Of a DNA stretch of 46,226 nt, positions 1 through 8,384 are shown in pieces. Numbering within the stretch: position 1 is the first letter of the stretch; the number at the start of each line of letters is the position of its first letter. A program made the translations under genes and the position numbers. The stretch covers positions 1 to 46,226 of the forward strand of contig NZ_JAFMTQ010000019.1 of NCBI RefSeq assembly GCF_026126405.1, given 5' to 3'. This DNA is from Aureitalea sp. L0-47 (lineage in GTDB: Bacteria > Bacteroidota > Bacteroidia > Flavobacteriales > Flavobacteriaceae). Under the pieces are notes generated by a model. The model had not been told where the DNA came from, did no database searches, and saw only the letters and a list, made by a program, of their open reading frames with translations.

Positions 1-10
1 TTTTCTCGGT

Positions 11-84
11 CGGGGTGGCAGGATTCGAACCTGCGACCTCCTGCTCCCAAAGCAGGCGCGATAACCGGGCTACGCTACACCCCG
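11..84 (-). tRNA. tRNA-Pro (anticodon TGG)
   Basis: Read on the minus strand this is a complete cloverleaf of 74 nt. The acceptor stem CGGGGTG pairs with CACCCCG over seven base pairs, the anticodon stem CCTGC/GCAGG encloses the loop TTTGGGA, which places TGG at positions 34-36, and the T-arm carries GGTTCGAATCC. The base after the acceptor stem is A (discriminator); a full CCA is not encoded (ACCG follows), as is common in Bacteroidota where CCA is added enzymatically. The gene lies downstream of the minus-strand pyruvate-kinase-like gene, with its own promoter-like -7 box at about 217-224. Confidence 0.97.
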
Positions 85-189
85 AGTAAACAGCTTCCGC
101 TGCAAAAAACAATATTCAAATCCCAAATTCCAATAAACTACCAATCCAAGTAGCCCGGGAACCGAGCGGAGTTTATCCGTAGTCTTCAT
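70..189 (-). other. Small ORF in the tRNA-Pro leader (39 codons), doubtful gene
   Basis: On the minus strand an ATG at 189 opens a 39-codon frame that ends at a TAG at 72-70, inside the 5' part of tRNA-Pro. The peptide begins MKTTDKLRSVPGLLG. A Shine-Dalgarno-like AAGGAG (minus strand, 205-200) sits about 10 nt upstream, unusual in a genome with few such sites, and a -7 box TATATTTG lies further up at 224-217. The peptide resembles nothing I can name with confidence. It could be a leader peptide, or the 3' remnant of a gene once fused upstream of the tRNA. Reading 15 nt into a structured tRNA argues against an ordinary protein-coding gene. Confidence 0.25.
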
Positions 190-216
190 TAGGATATGAC
201 TCCTTTTTGAAGTGTG

Positions 217-224
217 CAAATATA
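217..224 (-). promoter_or_regulatory. Candidate -7 box for tRNA-Pro transcript
   Basis: The minus strand reads TATATTTG, an exact match to the Bacteroidota sigma -7 consensus TAnnTTTG. No good TTTG -33 element is visible 17-19 nt upstream (TTCT is there instead). If used, transcription would start near 210 and give a leader of about 125 nt before the tRNA. Confidence 0.35.
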
Positions 225-268
225 TTCTAAATTTTGAAACAGAGAAGTTTTTATAAAGAATTTCCTGC

Positions 269-2086
269 TCAGAGTTTCGCTAGTTTCGGGAGCATGTGTT
301 CGTTCTTCTCATGGAAACGCTCCATATCGATCAAAATGGTATTGAGCAGCCTAATAGCATCAAGGATGTATGCTCCTTTATTCAGCATGACACATTCTGC
401 CCGAAGTGAGGAAGTTGCATCGGTAATTTCAGAACGTGAAGGCAATCCTTTTTTAGCCAGGTTCTCAAGCACCTGTGTGGCCCAAACTACCGGGATATGG
501 GCTGCTTCGCAAAGGGAAAGAATCTCGTTTTGGACCTGGCCAATACGGTCCCAGCCAATTTCCACGGCAAGGTCTCCCCGGGCAATCATGACTCCGATAT
601 ATCGAGATCTCATGGCTTCAAACAAAATATCTTTTAAATTCTGATAGGCCATTTTGGTTTCAATCTTTAAAATTACACTGATGTCTTCTAAAGCATTCAA
701 CGATTTCAATTCGGCGAACAGTTCTCGGACATCTTCAGCATTATTCACAAATGAAAAGTTCACTATATCCGCATGTTTTGCCACAAATTTCAGGTCTTCT
801 CGGTCTTTTTGTGATAATCCATTGATATTCAATTGACTCTGCGGGAAATTCATTCCTTTTTCTGCACGAAGCTTGGTTCCATTATCAAGTGAACGTGTAA
901 TGCGAACGATGAAATAATCTGAAGTACATTCAATAATCTTTCCCTCTATCTTACCATCGTCAAAAAGAACGGTCTCCCCTATTCCTACTTGATCTATCAA
1001 TTCTGGTGTGAGACAAGAGACACGGGCTGGTTCGATCACCTTTCCTTCAGTATCCAATCTGGCTGGGATCCCGGGTAATTGTTCCCTGGTAATGTAAATT
1101 TCATCACCAACATTAAGCAATATAGCCTGTTCCATGGCGGGAAGTGTGCCTACTAAGGTGCTCGGAAGATTTATGTTCTTCGGAATAATTCGGGTTCCCG
1201 TACTGATATAGCAGGTTTTATATGTTTCTACCAGCACCCGTTCTCCCGTTTCAATGACGTGGAGGCGACGCTTCTTGTCCCTGGTATCAACAAGTTTTAA
1301 CTTATCTCCTTTTTGCAGTTTTCTCAACCAGGCCGCATCTACCACCAACTCTTTTTGGTTACTGGTTCCCGATAGTTCCTTTACCAACTGAATCAAAGCA
1401 GGTTTGAGTATGTGCCCTGATTCATCCCTTTTAGGTGTGAACTTTCGAATTCGCGGTCCCGGTTCAATTGGACCTGTACGAATTTTAGGGCCCGCAAGAT
1501 CCATGGCGATCTTTACATTCCTTCCAACCATTGCTGCCGCTGCATTCACATTCTTAATTATCTTAAGCCAGGTTTCTTCATTATCATGCGCGCAATTGAT
1601 TCTTGCGCAATCCATTCCCGAAGACACCATATTTTGCACCATTTCGTAGTTTGTAGCAGCTTCACTGGGTAGAGTGACCATTATTCGAACTCGTCGCTTG
1701 TCTTTAATTTCTCCTAATAGGTCGATAGTTCGAGACCTGAGCATTAACTTTCCCACTTGAATCGGGAGACGATTGGGCGATTCGAGCCCCGGTTGTTCCC
1801 CTAGAAGTCGCTTCAGGATCAAGATTGTATTCAATAGGCTGGATTCAAGATGGCTTCCAGCATTTGCCAAACGTGAAAGGGCCAAATTTCGTAGTATCTT
1901 CTGTATTTCTCTCAGATCCTTCTCCCTAAAGGCATCGTAATGCACCATGTTAATGGCACTATCCCTGTAATAGGGATCCACATTATCTATTCTCAATCTC
2001 TCCGCAAGCTCTCTCTGATGAATGTGATCAACTATCGTTTCAATTCTTTTTACGAGATCAGCAACCTGGGATCGATCAATCTTCAT
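269..2086 (-). CDS. pyk: Atypical pyruvate kinase-like protein
   Basis: The protein has 605 residues and carries a pyruvate-kinase barrel, which normally transfers phosphate from phosphoenolpyruvate to ADP. Recognisable are the first barrel strand (RIMVTLP, about 134-140), MDLAGPKIRTG (195-205), the catalytic KIE (474-476), IARGDLAVEI (501-510) and ATQVLE (536-541). It differs from classical enzymes in three ways. About 130 residues precede the barrel. The stretch between about 205 and 420, where the B domain sits, is longer than usual. It ends soon after the barrel, so the C-terminal allosteric domain is absent. The usual NxSHG motif reads NCAHD (164-168) and TKGPEIR reads LAGPKIR, so potassium or nucleotide binding may differ. 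The start is the ATG at 2086. The barrel assignment is firm; pyruvate kinase activity is inferred. Confidence 0.8.
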   Translation of the reverse strand: MKIDRSQVADLVKRIETIVDHIHQRELAERLRIDNVDPYYRDSAINMVHYDAFREKDLREIQKILRNLALSRLANAGSHLESSLLNTILILKRLLGEQPGLESPNRLPIQVGKLMLRSRTIDLLGEIKDKRRVRIMVTLPSEAATNYEMVQNMVSSGMDCARINCAHDNEETWLKIIKNVNAAAAMVGRNVKIAMDLAGPKIRTGPIEPGPRIRKFTPKRDESGHILKPALIQLVKELSGTSNQKELVVDAAWLRKLQKGDKLKLVDTRDKKRRLHVIETGERVLVETYKTCYISTGTRIIPKNINLPSTLVGTLPAMEQAILLNVGDEIYITREQLPGIPARLDTEGKVIEPARVSCLTPELIDQVGIGETVLFDDGKIEGKIIECTSDYFIVRITRSLDNGTKLRAEKGMNFPQSQLNINGLSQKDREDLKFVAKHADIVNFSFVNNAEDVRELFAELKSLNALEDISVILKIETKMAYQNLKDILFEAMRSRYIGVMIARGDLAVEIGWDRIGQVQNEILSLCEAAHIPVVWATQVLENLAKKGLPSRSEITDATSSLRAECVMLNKGAYILDAIRLLNTILIDMERFHEKNEHMLPKLAKL

Positions 2087-2211
2087 TTTCCACCTATTTT
2101 GATTAGTAATATTTTGTTAATTCAAGCTTGAATTTGCTGAAAATGTTATAAATTTCAGTTATACTAAGATACGGCTCAGCGCCCTAAAAATCAATGAATA
2201 CATGTTAAGCT

Positions 2212-3348
2212 ATGAATAAATTTCATTTGAACTATTTCACGCTTTTCTTTTTGATATTTAGCCTGTTAACGTCTTGTAATGACATTAGGAATGAGAATGA
2301 TATAGCGGTAAGATCTGAGGCACAGAGAACCTACTCGACAGAACGGATTGTTGATAATCTTGACAATCCATGGGGTATGACCTGGTTACCCGACGGTAGT
2401 ATGCTCATTACCGAAAAAAGGGGAGATATCATTCGTTTCAAGAATGGAACAAAGACCAAAATTGAAAACGTTCCCGGCATCTATGTTCGAGGACAGGGAG
2501 GGCTCCTCGACATTGAATTGCATCCCGATTACAAACAGCACCCATGGATCTATTTCACCTACGTATCTTCAGAAGGAAAAGGAAGCGGCGGTAACACTAA
2601 AATATCCCGGGCAAAACTGCGAGGGAACTCGCTGGTTGAAATAGAAGATCTTTATAAAGCTTCTCCTAACAGCAGCAGGGGGCAACATTTCGGGTCGAGG
2701 ATCGAATTCGACGACGAAGGCTACCTTTATTTTAGCATTGGAGACCGAGGAGATCGCGATGTGAATCCGCAGGATATAACTCGCGATGGCGGTAAGATCT
2801 ATCGCCTGGAAGATGATGGAACCATCCCTTCTTCCAATCCTTTTGTTGGAGATCCCAATGCTAAACACGCTATTTTTACCTATGGAAACAGAAATCCCCA
2901 GGGTATGGCGAAACATCCGGAGACCGGAGAAATTTGGATCCACGAACACGGACCAAAAGGGGGTGATGAGATAAATATTGTAAAAAAGGGAACCAACTTC
3001 GGTTGGCCTGTAATATCCTACGGAATTAACTACAGTGGTACAAAATTCACCGAAGAAACAAAGCGGGAAGGGATGGCACAGCCCGTCTATTACTGGGTGC
3101 CATCAATAGCTCCCTGCGGAATGACCTTTGTTACCGGCAACAGATATCCCGAATGGAAAGGCCACTTACTTGTGGGGTCATTAAAATTCAATTATGTGGA
3201 ATTAGTAAAACTGGACGGTGATAAAGTAATCGGAAGGGAAAAAATTGCCGAAGATATTGGACGAGTAAGAAATGTAAAACAAGGACCTGATGGTTATATA
3301 TATATCGCAGTGGAAGGCGATGGAATTTATAAAGTAGTCCCGAATTAA
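2212..3348 (+). CDS. Lipoprotein PQQ-dependent sugar (glucose/sorbosone) dehydrogenase
   Basis: This 378-residue protein starts with a lipoprotein signal peptide ending in LLTSC (Cys22), so it should be lipid-anchored in the envelope. The rest is a six-bladed beta-propeller of the glucose/sorbosone dehydrogenase family. Typical stretches are DNPWGMTWLPDG near residue 50, GQGGLLDIELHP near 95, the GDRGDR loop, GNRNPQG, the EHGPKGGDE segment, and a closing LKQGPDG-like strand (VKQGPDGYIY). The family oxidises sugars at C1 using PQQ and passes electrons on. The cytochrome c gene eight bases downstream is a plausible electron acceptor, which fits a periplasmic oxidation module. The actual substrate cannot be read from sequence. 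Confidence 0.88.
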   Translation: MNKFHLNYFTLFFLIFSLLTSCNDIRNENDIAVRSEAQRTYSTERIVDNLDNPWGMTWLPDGSMLITEKRGDIIRFKNGTKTKIENVPGIYVRGQGGLLDIELHPDYKQHPWIYFTYVSSEGKGSGGNTKISRAKLRGNSLVEIEDLYKASPNSSRGQHFGSRIEFDDEGYLYFSIGDRGDRDVNPQDITRDGGKIYRLEDDGTIPSSNPFVGDPNAKHAIFTYGNRNPQGMAKHPETGEIWIHEHGPKGGDEINIVKKGTNFGWPVISYGINYSGTKFTEETKREGMAQPVYYWVPSIAPCGMTFVTGNRYPEWKGHLLVGSLKFNYVELVKLDGDKVIGREKIAEDIGRVRNVKQGPDGYIYIAVEGDGIYKVVPN

Positions 3349-3356
3349 TATTAAAT

Positions 3357-3794
3357 ATGCGAATACTTATTTCTTTTATAGTCGTAGTACTTCTCTTTGG
3401 TTGTGAGTCGAAGCCTAAAAAGCGTGCTTCAGCAGCACAATTGAAACCAGATAGTGCCGAACAACTAGCGGCCAGTATCGAACGTGGTGGGATATTATAC
3501 ACGGATTTCTGTATGCAATGTCATATGGCCAACGGAAAGGGTATTGAAGGAACCTTTCCGCCACTTGCCGGATCGGATTGGCTAACCGATAAGCGATCCG
3601 AGAGCATTCATGCTGTAAAATACGGCCAATCCGGAGAGATCGTAGTGAATGGAAAAACCTATAACAGCGTAATGGTAGCCATGGGGTTGAGCGACAAGGA
3701 GGTGGCAGATGCTCTGAACTACGTGATGAACTCATGGGGAAACACCCAGCAAAAAATGGTCACTGCAGCGGAGGTTTCGAAAGTAACAGAATAG
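3357..3794 (+). CDS. Lipoprotein c-type cytochrome
   Basis: This is a small (145 aa) single-haem cytochrome c. A short signal peptide ends in LLFGC (Cys16), marking a lipoprotein. The haem-binding motif is CMQCH at 52-56, followed by the usual NGKG and FPPLAGSDW. The distal methionine is probably Met106 in NSVM, and the C-terminal helix is EVADALNYVMNSWGN, typical of class I cytochromes. It starts 8 nt after the sugar dehydrogenase and is probably cotranscribed with it, serving as its electron acceptor (inferred from context). Confidence 0.9.
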   Translation: MRILISFIVVVLLFGCESKPKKRASAAQLKPDSAEQLAASIERGGILYTDFCMQCHMANGKGIEGTFPPLAGSDWLTDKRSESIHAVKYGQSGEIVVNGKTYNSVMVAMGLSDKEVADALNYVMNSWGNTQQKMVTAAEVSKVTE

Positions 3795-3824
3795 AGGCTA
3801 TTGTTAAATAGGACGTGCGTCATG

Positions 3825-3853
3825 TTTTCGCTTTAACATTATTGCTACTTTTG
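3825..3853 (+). promoter_or_regulatory. Promoter of the udk operon
   Basis: TACTTTTG at 3846-3853 matches the Bacteroidota -7 box TAnnTTTG exactly. TTTT at 3825-3828, 17 nt upstream, is an imperfect -33 element. Transcription would begin about 10 nt before the udk ATG at 3871. Confidence 0.5.
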
Positions 3854-3870
3854 TACAAACCGTAAAGCCT

Positions 3871-4488
3871 ATGCTTACTATTGGTATTGCCGGGGGTACC
3901 GGTAGCGGTAAGACAACCGTTGTCCAACAGATTATCGATCAATTGCCCGAGGGCGAGGTTTGTATTATTTCACAAGATTCATACTATAAAGATACCAGTC
4001 ATCTAACCTATGACGAGCGTGTGGATATCAACTTCGATCACCCTCAGGCCATCGATTTCGACTTACTCGTTCAACAGCTCAAAGAACTTCAGCAAGGAAA
4101 GTCGATAGAACAACCTGTTTATTCTTTCGTTGAACATAACCGAACCAAAGAGACATTAACAACACACCCAAAGAAGGTCGTTATCGTTGAAGGCATTCTG
4201 ATACTTACACATCCCGAGATACGAGACTTGTTCGACCTGAAGATATATGTTCATGCAGATAGCGATGAACGATTGATCAGACGATTAAAACGGGATATCA
4301 TGGAACGTGGCAGAGACCTTGACGAAGTGCTAAACCGCTATCAAACTACGCTGAAACCAATGCACCAGGAATTCATCGAACCTACCAAAGAATACGCCGA
4401 TATCATCATTCCTACGAACCGTTATAATACCGTTGCCGTTCAACTCATAAGGAATATCATTAACCAGAAACTGGAGGACAAAGCGTGA
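3871..4488 (+). CDS. udk: Uridine kinase
   Basis: Uridine (cytidine) kinase phosphorylates uridine and cytidine to the monophosphates in pyrimidine salvage. The 205-residue length is typical. The Walker A loop GGTGSGKTT lies at residues 8-16. It is followed by the SQDSYYKD segment, NFDHPQAIDFD, the lid/active-site segment EGILILTHPEIRDLFDLKIYVH, and the arginine-rich RRLKRDIMERGRD. It is the first gene of a run with overlapping ends: its TGA stop overlaps the GTG start of ftsB (GTGA). Confidence 0.97.
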   Translation: MLTIGIAGGTGSGKTTVVQQIIDQLPEGEVCIISQDSYYKDTSHLTYDERVDINFDHPQAIDFDLLVQQLKELQQGKSIEQPVYSFVEHNRTKETLTTHPKKVVIVEGILILTHPEIRDLFDLKIYVHADSDERLIRRLKRDIMERGRDLDEVLNRYQTTLKPMHQEFIEPTKEYADIIIPTNRYNTVAVQLIRNIINQKLEDKA

Positions 4489-4820
4489 AATTTTCCGAAT
4501 TAAAAAAGAACAAATGGTTTTTGGTTATCAGCAGTACCTATGTGCTGATACTCATCTTTTTTATCGTGTGGATGATCTTTTTCGACACCAATTCATACTT
4601 TATTCATCGCGAACTTGACGAGGATATAAAGGGCCTGGAAGAGAATAAGGAATTCTATAAAAAGGAGATTGAGAAAGACAAGGCATTCATAGAGAAAATG
4701 AAGGACAGTTCGGAAATGGAGAAATTCGCACGCGAGAAATATTACCTTAAAAAGGAGAACGAAGATATTTATATCATAGAGGACGAGGACAGCCTTAAAA
4801 ACAGTAAGGACAATGAGTAA
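4485..4820 (+). CDS. ftsB: Septum formation initiator, FtsB/DivIC family
   Basis: This 111-residue protein has a short cytoplasmic N-terminus, one membrane helix (about residues 13-33), and a charged heptad-rich coiled coil (about 42-75) followed by the family motif EKFAREKYYLKKENEDIY. That is the architecture of FtsB/DivIC, which bridges FtsL and FtsQ in the division complex. The start is GTG, overlapping the udk stop by 4 nt. The 3' end overlaps the next gene by 8 nt (ATGAGTAA), so the genes are translationally coupled. Whether it is FtsB or a paralogue cannot be decided here. Confidence 0.88.
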   Translation: MKFSELKKNKWFLVISSTYVLILIFFIVWMIFFDTNSYFIHRELDEDIKGLEENKEFYKKEIEKDKAFIEKMKDSSEMEKFAREKYYLKKENEDIYIIEDEDSLKNSKDNE

Positions 4821-6180
4821 ACTATTTGAAGAATTTGAAGGTGTTTCCGCAAAAGCCTGGAAGCAGAAAATTCAGATGGACCTGAAAGGAGCCGATTACA
4901 ACGAGACATTGATCTGGCAATCTCCTGAAGGTATTCATGTTAAACCATTCTACCATCGTGACGACTTCAAGAATGAATTCAGCCCTGTGCCGGGTCATCC
5001 GGATGAATGGCAGGTAATGCAGCAGGTGCATGTAGACGATGTCAAAATAGCAAACAAATTAACCCTGGATGCACTAGACCGCGGTGCCGAAGCGATCTTC
5101 TTTACTGCGAATAAAAGCTTCATCATCAATACGCTTTTTGATAAATTCGATTTCAGCAGATGTGCGCTATACTTCAGTTTAGATTTCCTGGATGCTGATT
5201 TCATACATTCTCTTGTTTCATTTCTGAAAGGGAATCATGCAAGGGCATTTTACAACGTCGATATCATAGGCCACCTGGCAAGATCCGGTAACTGGTTTGA
5301 AAACCTGCAGTCGGACCACACTGTCCTTGATAAACTGATGTCTACATTTCCTTCGGAAAATATACTGGGTGTAAACTCAGGGATATACCAGGAAGCAGGC
5401 GCGAATTTAGTGCAGCAACTTGCTTACACCCTCGCACATGCCAATGAATACCTGAATCACTTTCAGCAACAAAAATCAGTGCGAATTAACTTCGGCATTG
5501 CTGTTGGGAACAACTATTTCTTCGAAATTGCCAAAATAAGAGCCCTGCGGAAGCTCTACGCAATTGTAGCGCAAGAGTATGGTATGCCTACCGAATGCAA
5601 TGTGCAGGCAGTGCCTTCGCGAAGGAACAAATCGATCTACGATTACAACGTAAATATGCTGAGAACAACTACCGAATGCATGAGTGCCGTTCTGGGAGGT
5701 GCAAATGCAATTAGTAATCTACCTTACGATGCTCTCTATCATAAAAGCAATGAATTCGGTGAACGTATTTCTCGAAATCAATTACTTATTCTGAAATCGG
5801 AAAGCTATTTTGATACTGTTTCAAATCCCGCAGACGGCACCTATTATATCGAATCCCTTACGGATCAACTAGCAGAAGCTGCCCTCAAGTTATTCAAGGA
5901 GATCGAAGCTTCAGGCGGATTTCTGAAAGCCCTGAAAGAAGGAACCATTCAGAAAAAAATAAAGGAAAGTGCCAATAAAGAGCAGCAAGCATTCGACAAT
6001 GGGGAAATCGTACTACTGGGAACCAACAAGCACCCCAATCCGGATGATAGAATGGAGGACCAACTAGAACTATATCCCTTTGTAAAAATGGATCCCAGAA
6101 AAACATTGATCGAACCGATAATCCCTCGCAGACTAGCCGAAAACCTTGAAAAAGAACGCATCGCTGGCGAAGCAAAGTAA
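4813..6180 (+). CDS. mutA: Methylmalonyl-CoA mutase small subunit
   Basis: This is the non-catalytic partner of the adenosylcobalamin-dependent mutase that interconverts methylmalonyl-CoA and succinyl-CoA. At 455 residues it contains the TIM-barrel region: the N-terminal segment FEGVSAKAWKQKIQMDLKGADY, the strand VRINFGIAVGNNYFFEIAKIRALRKLY, TTECMSAVLGGANAIS and PADGTYYIESLTDQLAEAAL. It stops at about residue 450 and so lacks the C-terminal cobalamin-domain-like half found in the longer actinobacterial small subunits (about 600 residues or more). It overlaps ftsB and precedes the large subunit by 36 nt, so coexpression is likely. Confidence 0.93.
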   Translation: MSKLFEEFEGVSAKAWKQKIQMDLKGADYNETLIWQSPEGIHVKPFYHRDDFKNEFSPVPGHPDEWQVMQQVHVDDVKIANKLTLDALDRGAEAIFFTANKSFIINTLFDKFDFSRCALYFSLDFLDADFIHSLVSFLKGNHARAFYNVDIIGHLARSGNWFENLQSDHTVLDKLMSTFPSENILGVNSGIYQEAGANLVQQLAYTLAHANEYLNHFQQQKSVRINFGIAVGNNYFFEIAKIRALRKLYAIVAQEYGMPTECNVQAVPSRRNKSIYDYNVNMLRTTTECMSAVLGGANAISNLPYDALYHKSNEFGERISRNQLLILKSESYFDTVSNPADGTYYIESLTDQLAEAALKLFKEIEASGGFLKALKEGTIQKKIKESANKEQQAFDNGEIVLLGTNKHPNPDDRMEDQLELYPFVKMDPRKTLIEPIIPRRLAENLEKERIAGEAK

Positions 6181-6216
6181 AATAGTATTGCAATCATCCA
6201 ACAAAATTTGGAAATG

Positions 6217-8349
6217 ATGAGTAGAAAAAACCTGGAACATTTAAACCTGAAAAATATTCCTAACAAAACCTCCGGAAGTGAAGCAAGAAGCAGCTCAACT
6301 GCCGAGGATATTAAGATAAAGGGTGAATACAGTGCATCGGATCTTTCTGAATTGGACCATCTTGATTTCGTTGCTGGCATCGCCCCTAACCTCCGCGGTC
6401 CATACGCTACCATGTATGTAAGGAGGCCCTGGACGATTCGCCAGTATGCAGGATTTTCAACGGCCGAAGATAGTAATGCATTCTACCGAAGGAATCTAGC
6501 GGCCGGTCAGAAGGGTCTATCCGTAGCTTTCGACCTTGCAACCCACCGTGGCTACGACAGTGATCACGAACGGGTAGTTGGAGATGTTGGGAAGGCCGGC
6601 GTAGCTATCGATAGTGTTGAGGACATGAAGATACTCTTCGATCAGATCCCGCTTGATAAAATGAGTGTTTCCATGACTATGAATGGCGCCGTTTTACCAA
6701 TCATGGCATTTTATATCATTGCTGCTGAAGAACAAGGTGTAGCCCCCGAAGCACTAGCAGGAACCATTCAGAATGACATCTTGAAGGAATTTATGGTGAG
6801 AAACACATATATCTATCCACCTACTCCTTCCATGAAGATCATAAGCGATATTTTTGAATACACTTCCAGGAAGATGCCGAGGTTCAACTCCATCTCTATT
6901 TCCGGATACCATATGCAGGAAGCCGGAGCTACATGTGACATAGAATTGGCTTATACTCTCGCAGACGGTTTAGAATACATCCGTACTGGTTTGGAAGCAG
7001 GTATGGATATCGACAGTTTCGCTCCCCGTCTTTCGTTTTTCTGGGCAATTGGAATGAATCATTTCATGGAAATTGCGAAGATGCGAGCTGCTCGTATGCT
7101 ATGGGCTAAACTGGTGAAGCAATTCAATCCGGAGAATCCAAAATCCTTATCGCTTCGCACGCATAGTCAGACAAGCGGATGGAGCCTTACGGAACAAGAT
7201 CCTTTCAATAACGTTGCCCGAACCTGTATCGAGGCAGCAGCGGCAGCTTTCGGCGGAACACAGTCGCTTCACACCAATGCACTGGATGAAGCCATTGCCT
7301 TACCCACCGACTTTTCTGCCAGGATCGCGAGGAATACGCAGATCTACCTTCAGGAAGAAACCCATATCACTCGTACCGTTGACCCATGGGCGGGAAGTTA
7401 TTATGTAGAATCACTCACTAATGAGATCGCCGAAAAGGCATGGGCACTTATTCAGGAAGTGGAGGAACTCGGTGGCATGACCAAGGCAATCGAGGCTGGA
7501 ATTCCGAAGTTGCGAATTGAAGAGGCTGCAGCGAGAAAACAGGCACGTATTGATAGCGGACAAGATGTGATCGTGGGTGTGAATAAATACAGGCTTGAGA
7601 AAGAGGATCCGCTTCATATCCTGGATGTCGATAATCAAAAAGTTCGGTTGGGACAGATCGAGCGGCTTAACCGGATCAAGAAAGAAAGAAACAATGAGGC
7701 TGTTTCAAAGGCCTTGGATAAATTAACCGAATGCGCCAGCACGGGTGAAGGAAATTTACTAGATTTAGCGGTAGAAGCAGCCCGTGAAAGAGCTACTCTC
7801 GGCGAGATCTCCGATGCGCTGGAAACGAAATTCGGAAGGTATAAAGCACAAATTCGATCCTTTAGCGGCGTGTACAGTAAAGAAATTAAGAAAGACCCAT
7901 CCTTCGAGAAAGCGAGGGAAATGGCAGATAAGTTTTCAGAAATGGAAGGTCGTCGACCCAGGATCATGATTGCCAAAATGGGACAGGATGGCCACGACCG
8001 TGGTGCCAAAGTAGTGGCCACTGGATATGCCGATGTTGGCTTCGATGTAGATATTGGCCCATTATTCCAGACGCCATTTGAGGCAGCTAAGCAAGCCATG
8101 GAGAACGACGTCCATGTCCTTGGGGTATCATCCCTGGCGGCCGGACACAAAACACTGGTTCCTCAGGTAATTGAAGAATTAAAGAAGCAAGGCCGTGATG
8201 ATATCATGGTGATCGTTGGTGGCGTAATTCCTCACCAGGATTATCAGTTTCTATTTGACGCTGGCGCAGTGGCTGTATATGGCCCGGGTACTAAGATCAG
8301 TGAAGCGGCAATTGAAATGCTGGAAATCCTTATCGATTCTGTAGCATAA
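6217..8349 (+). CDS. mutB: Methylmalonyl-CoA mutase large (catalytic) subunit
   Basis: About 710 residues. The N-terminal barrel contains the CoA-contacting segment [33 protein letters not shown] and [19 protein letters not shown]. The C-terminal flavodoxin-like domain carries the B12 signature DGHDRGAK (DxHxxG, with the cobalt-ligand histidine), [12 protein letters not shown] and [10 protein letters not shown]. The longest open frame begins with a TTG at 6208; I prefer the ATG at 6217 (MSRKNLEHL), with the ATG at 6214 equally possible. It works as a heterodimer with the product of the preceding gene. In the cell this serves propionate, odd-chain fatty acid and branched-chain amino acid metabolism. 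Transcription ends at the hairpin just after the stop codon. Confidence 0.97.
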   Translation: MSRKNLEHLNLKNIPNKTSGSEARSSSTAEDIKIKGEYSASDLSELDHLDFVAGIAPNLRGPYATMYVRRPWTIRQYAGFSTAEDSNAFYRRNLAAGQKGLSVAFDLATHRGYDSDHERVVGDVGKAGVAIDSVEDMKILFDQIPLDKMSVSMTMNGAVLPIMAFYIIAAEEQGVAPEALAGTIQNDILKEFMVRNTYIYPPTPSMKIISDIFEYTSRKMPRFNSISISGYHMQEAGATCDIELAYTLADGLEYIRTGLEAGMDIDSFAPRLSFFWAIGMNHFMEIAKMRAARMLWAKLVKQFNPENPKSLSLRTHSQTSGWSLTEQDPFNNVARTCIEAAAAAFGGTQSLHTNALDEAIALPTDFSARIARNTQIYLQEETHITRTVDPWAGSYYVESLTNEIAEKAWALIQEVEELGGMTKAIEAGIPKLRIEEAAARKQARIDSGQDVIVGVNKYRLEKEDPLHILDVDNQKVRLGQIERLNRIKKERNNEAVSKALDKLTECASTGEGNLLDLAVEAARERATLGEISDALETKFGRYKAQIRSFSGVYSKEIKKDPSFEKAREMADKFSEMEGRRPRIMIAKMGQDGHDRGAKVVATGYADVGFDVDIGPLFQTPFEAAKQAMENDVHVLGVSSLAAGHKTLVPQVIEELKKQGRDDIMVIVGGVIPHQDYQFLFDAGAVAVYGPGTKISEAAIEMLEILIDSVA

Positions 8350-8378
8350 AAAAAAGCTGTCTTTCGACAGCTTTTTTT
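8350..8378. terminator. Bidirectional rho-independent terminator
   Basis: AGCTGTC (8355-8361), loop TTTC, GACAGCT (8366-8372), flanked by an A-tract before and a T-tract after. It sits between the convergent mutase and M16 peptidase genes and can serve both strands. Confidence 0.92.
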
Positions 8379-8384
8379 CGAATT

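Noticed and set aside
6181-6216. Cobalamin riboswitch before the mutase genes
   Set aside because: The space between the subunits is only 36 nt and the small subunit overlaps ftsB, leaving no room for such a structure; none is seen before udk either.
7635-8150. 171-codon open frame antisense to mutB
   Set aside because: It is a shadow of the strongly conserved cobalamin-domain coding sequence; no start context and no recognisable domain.
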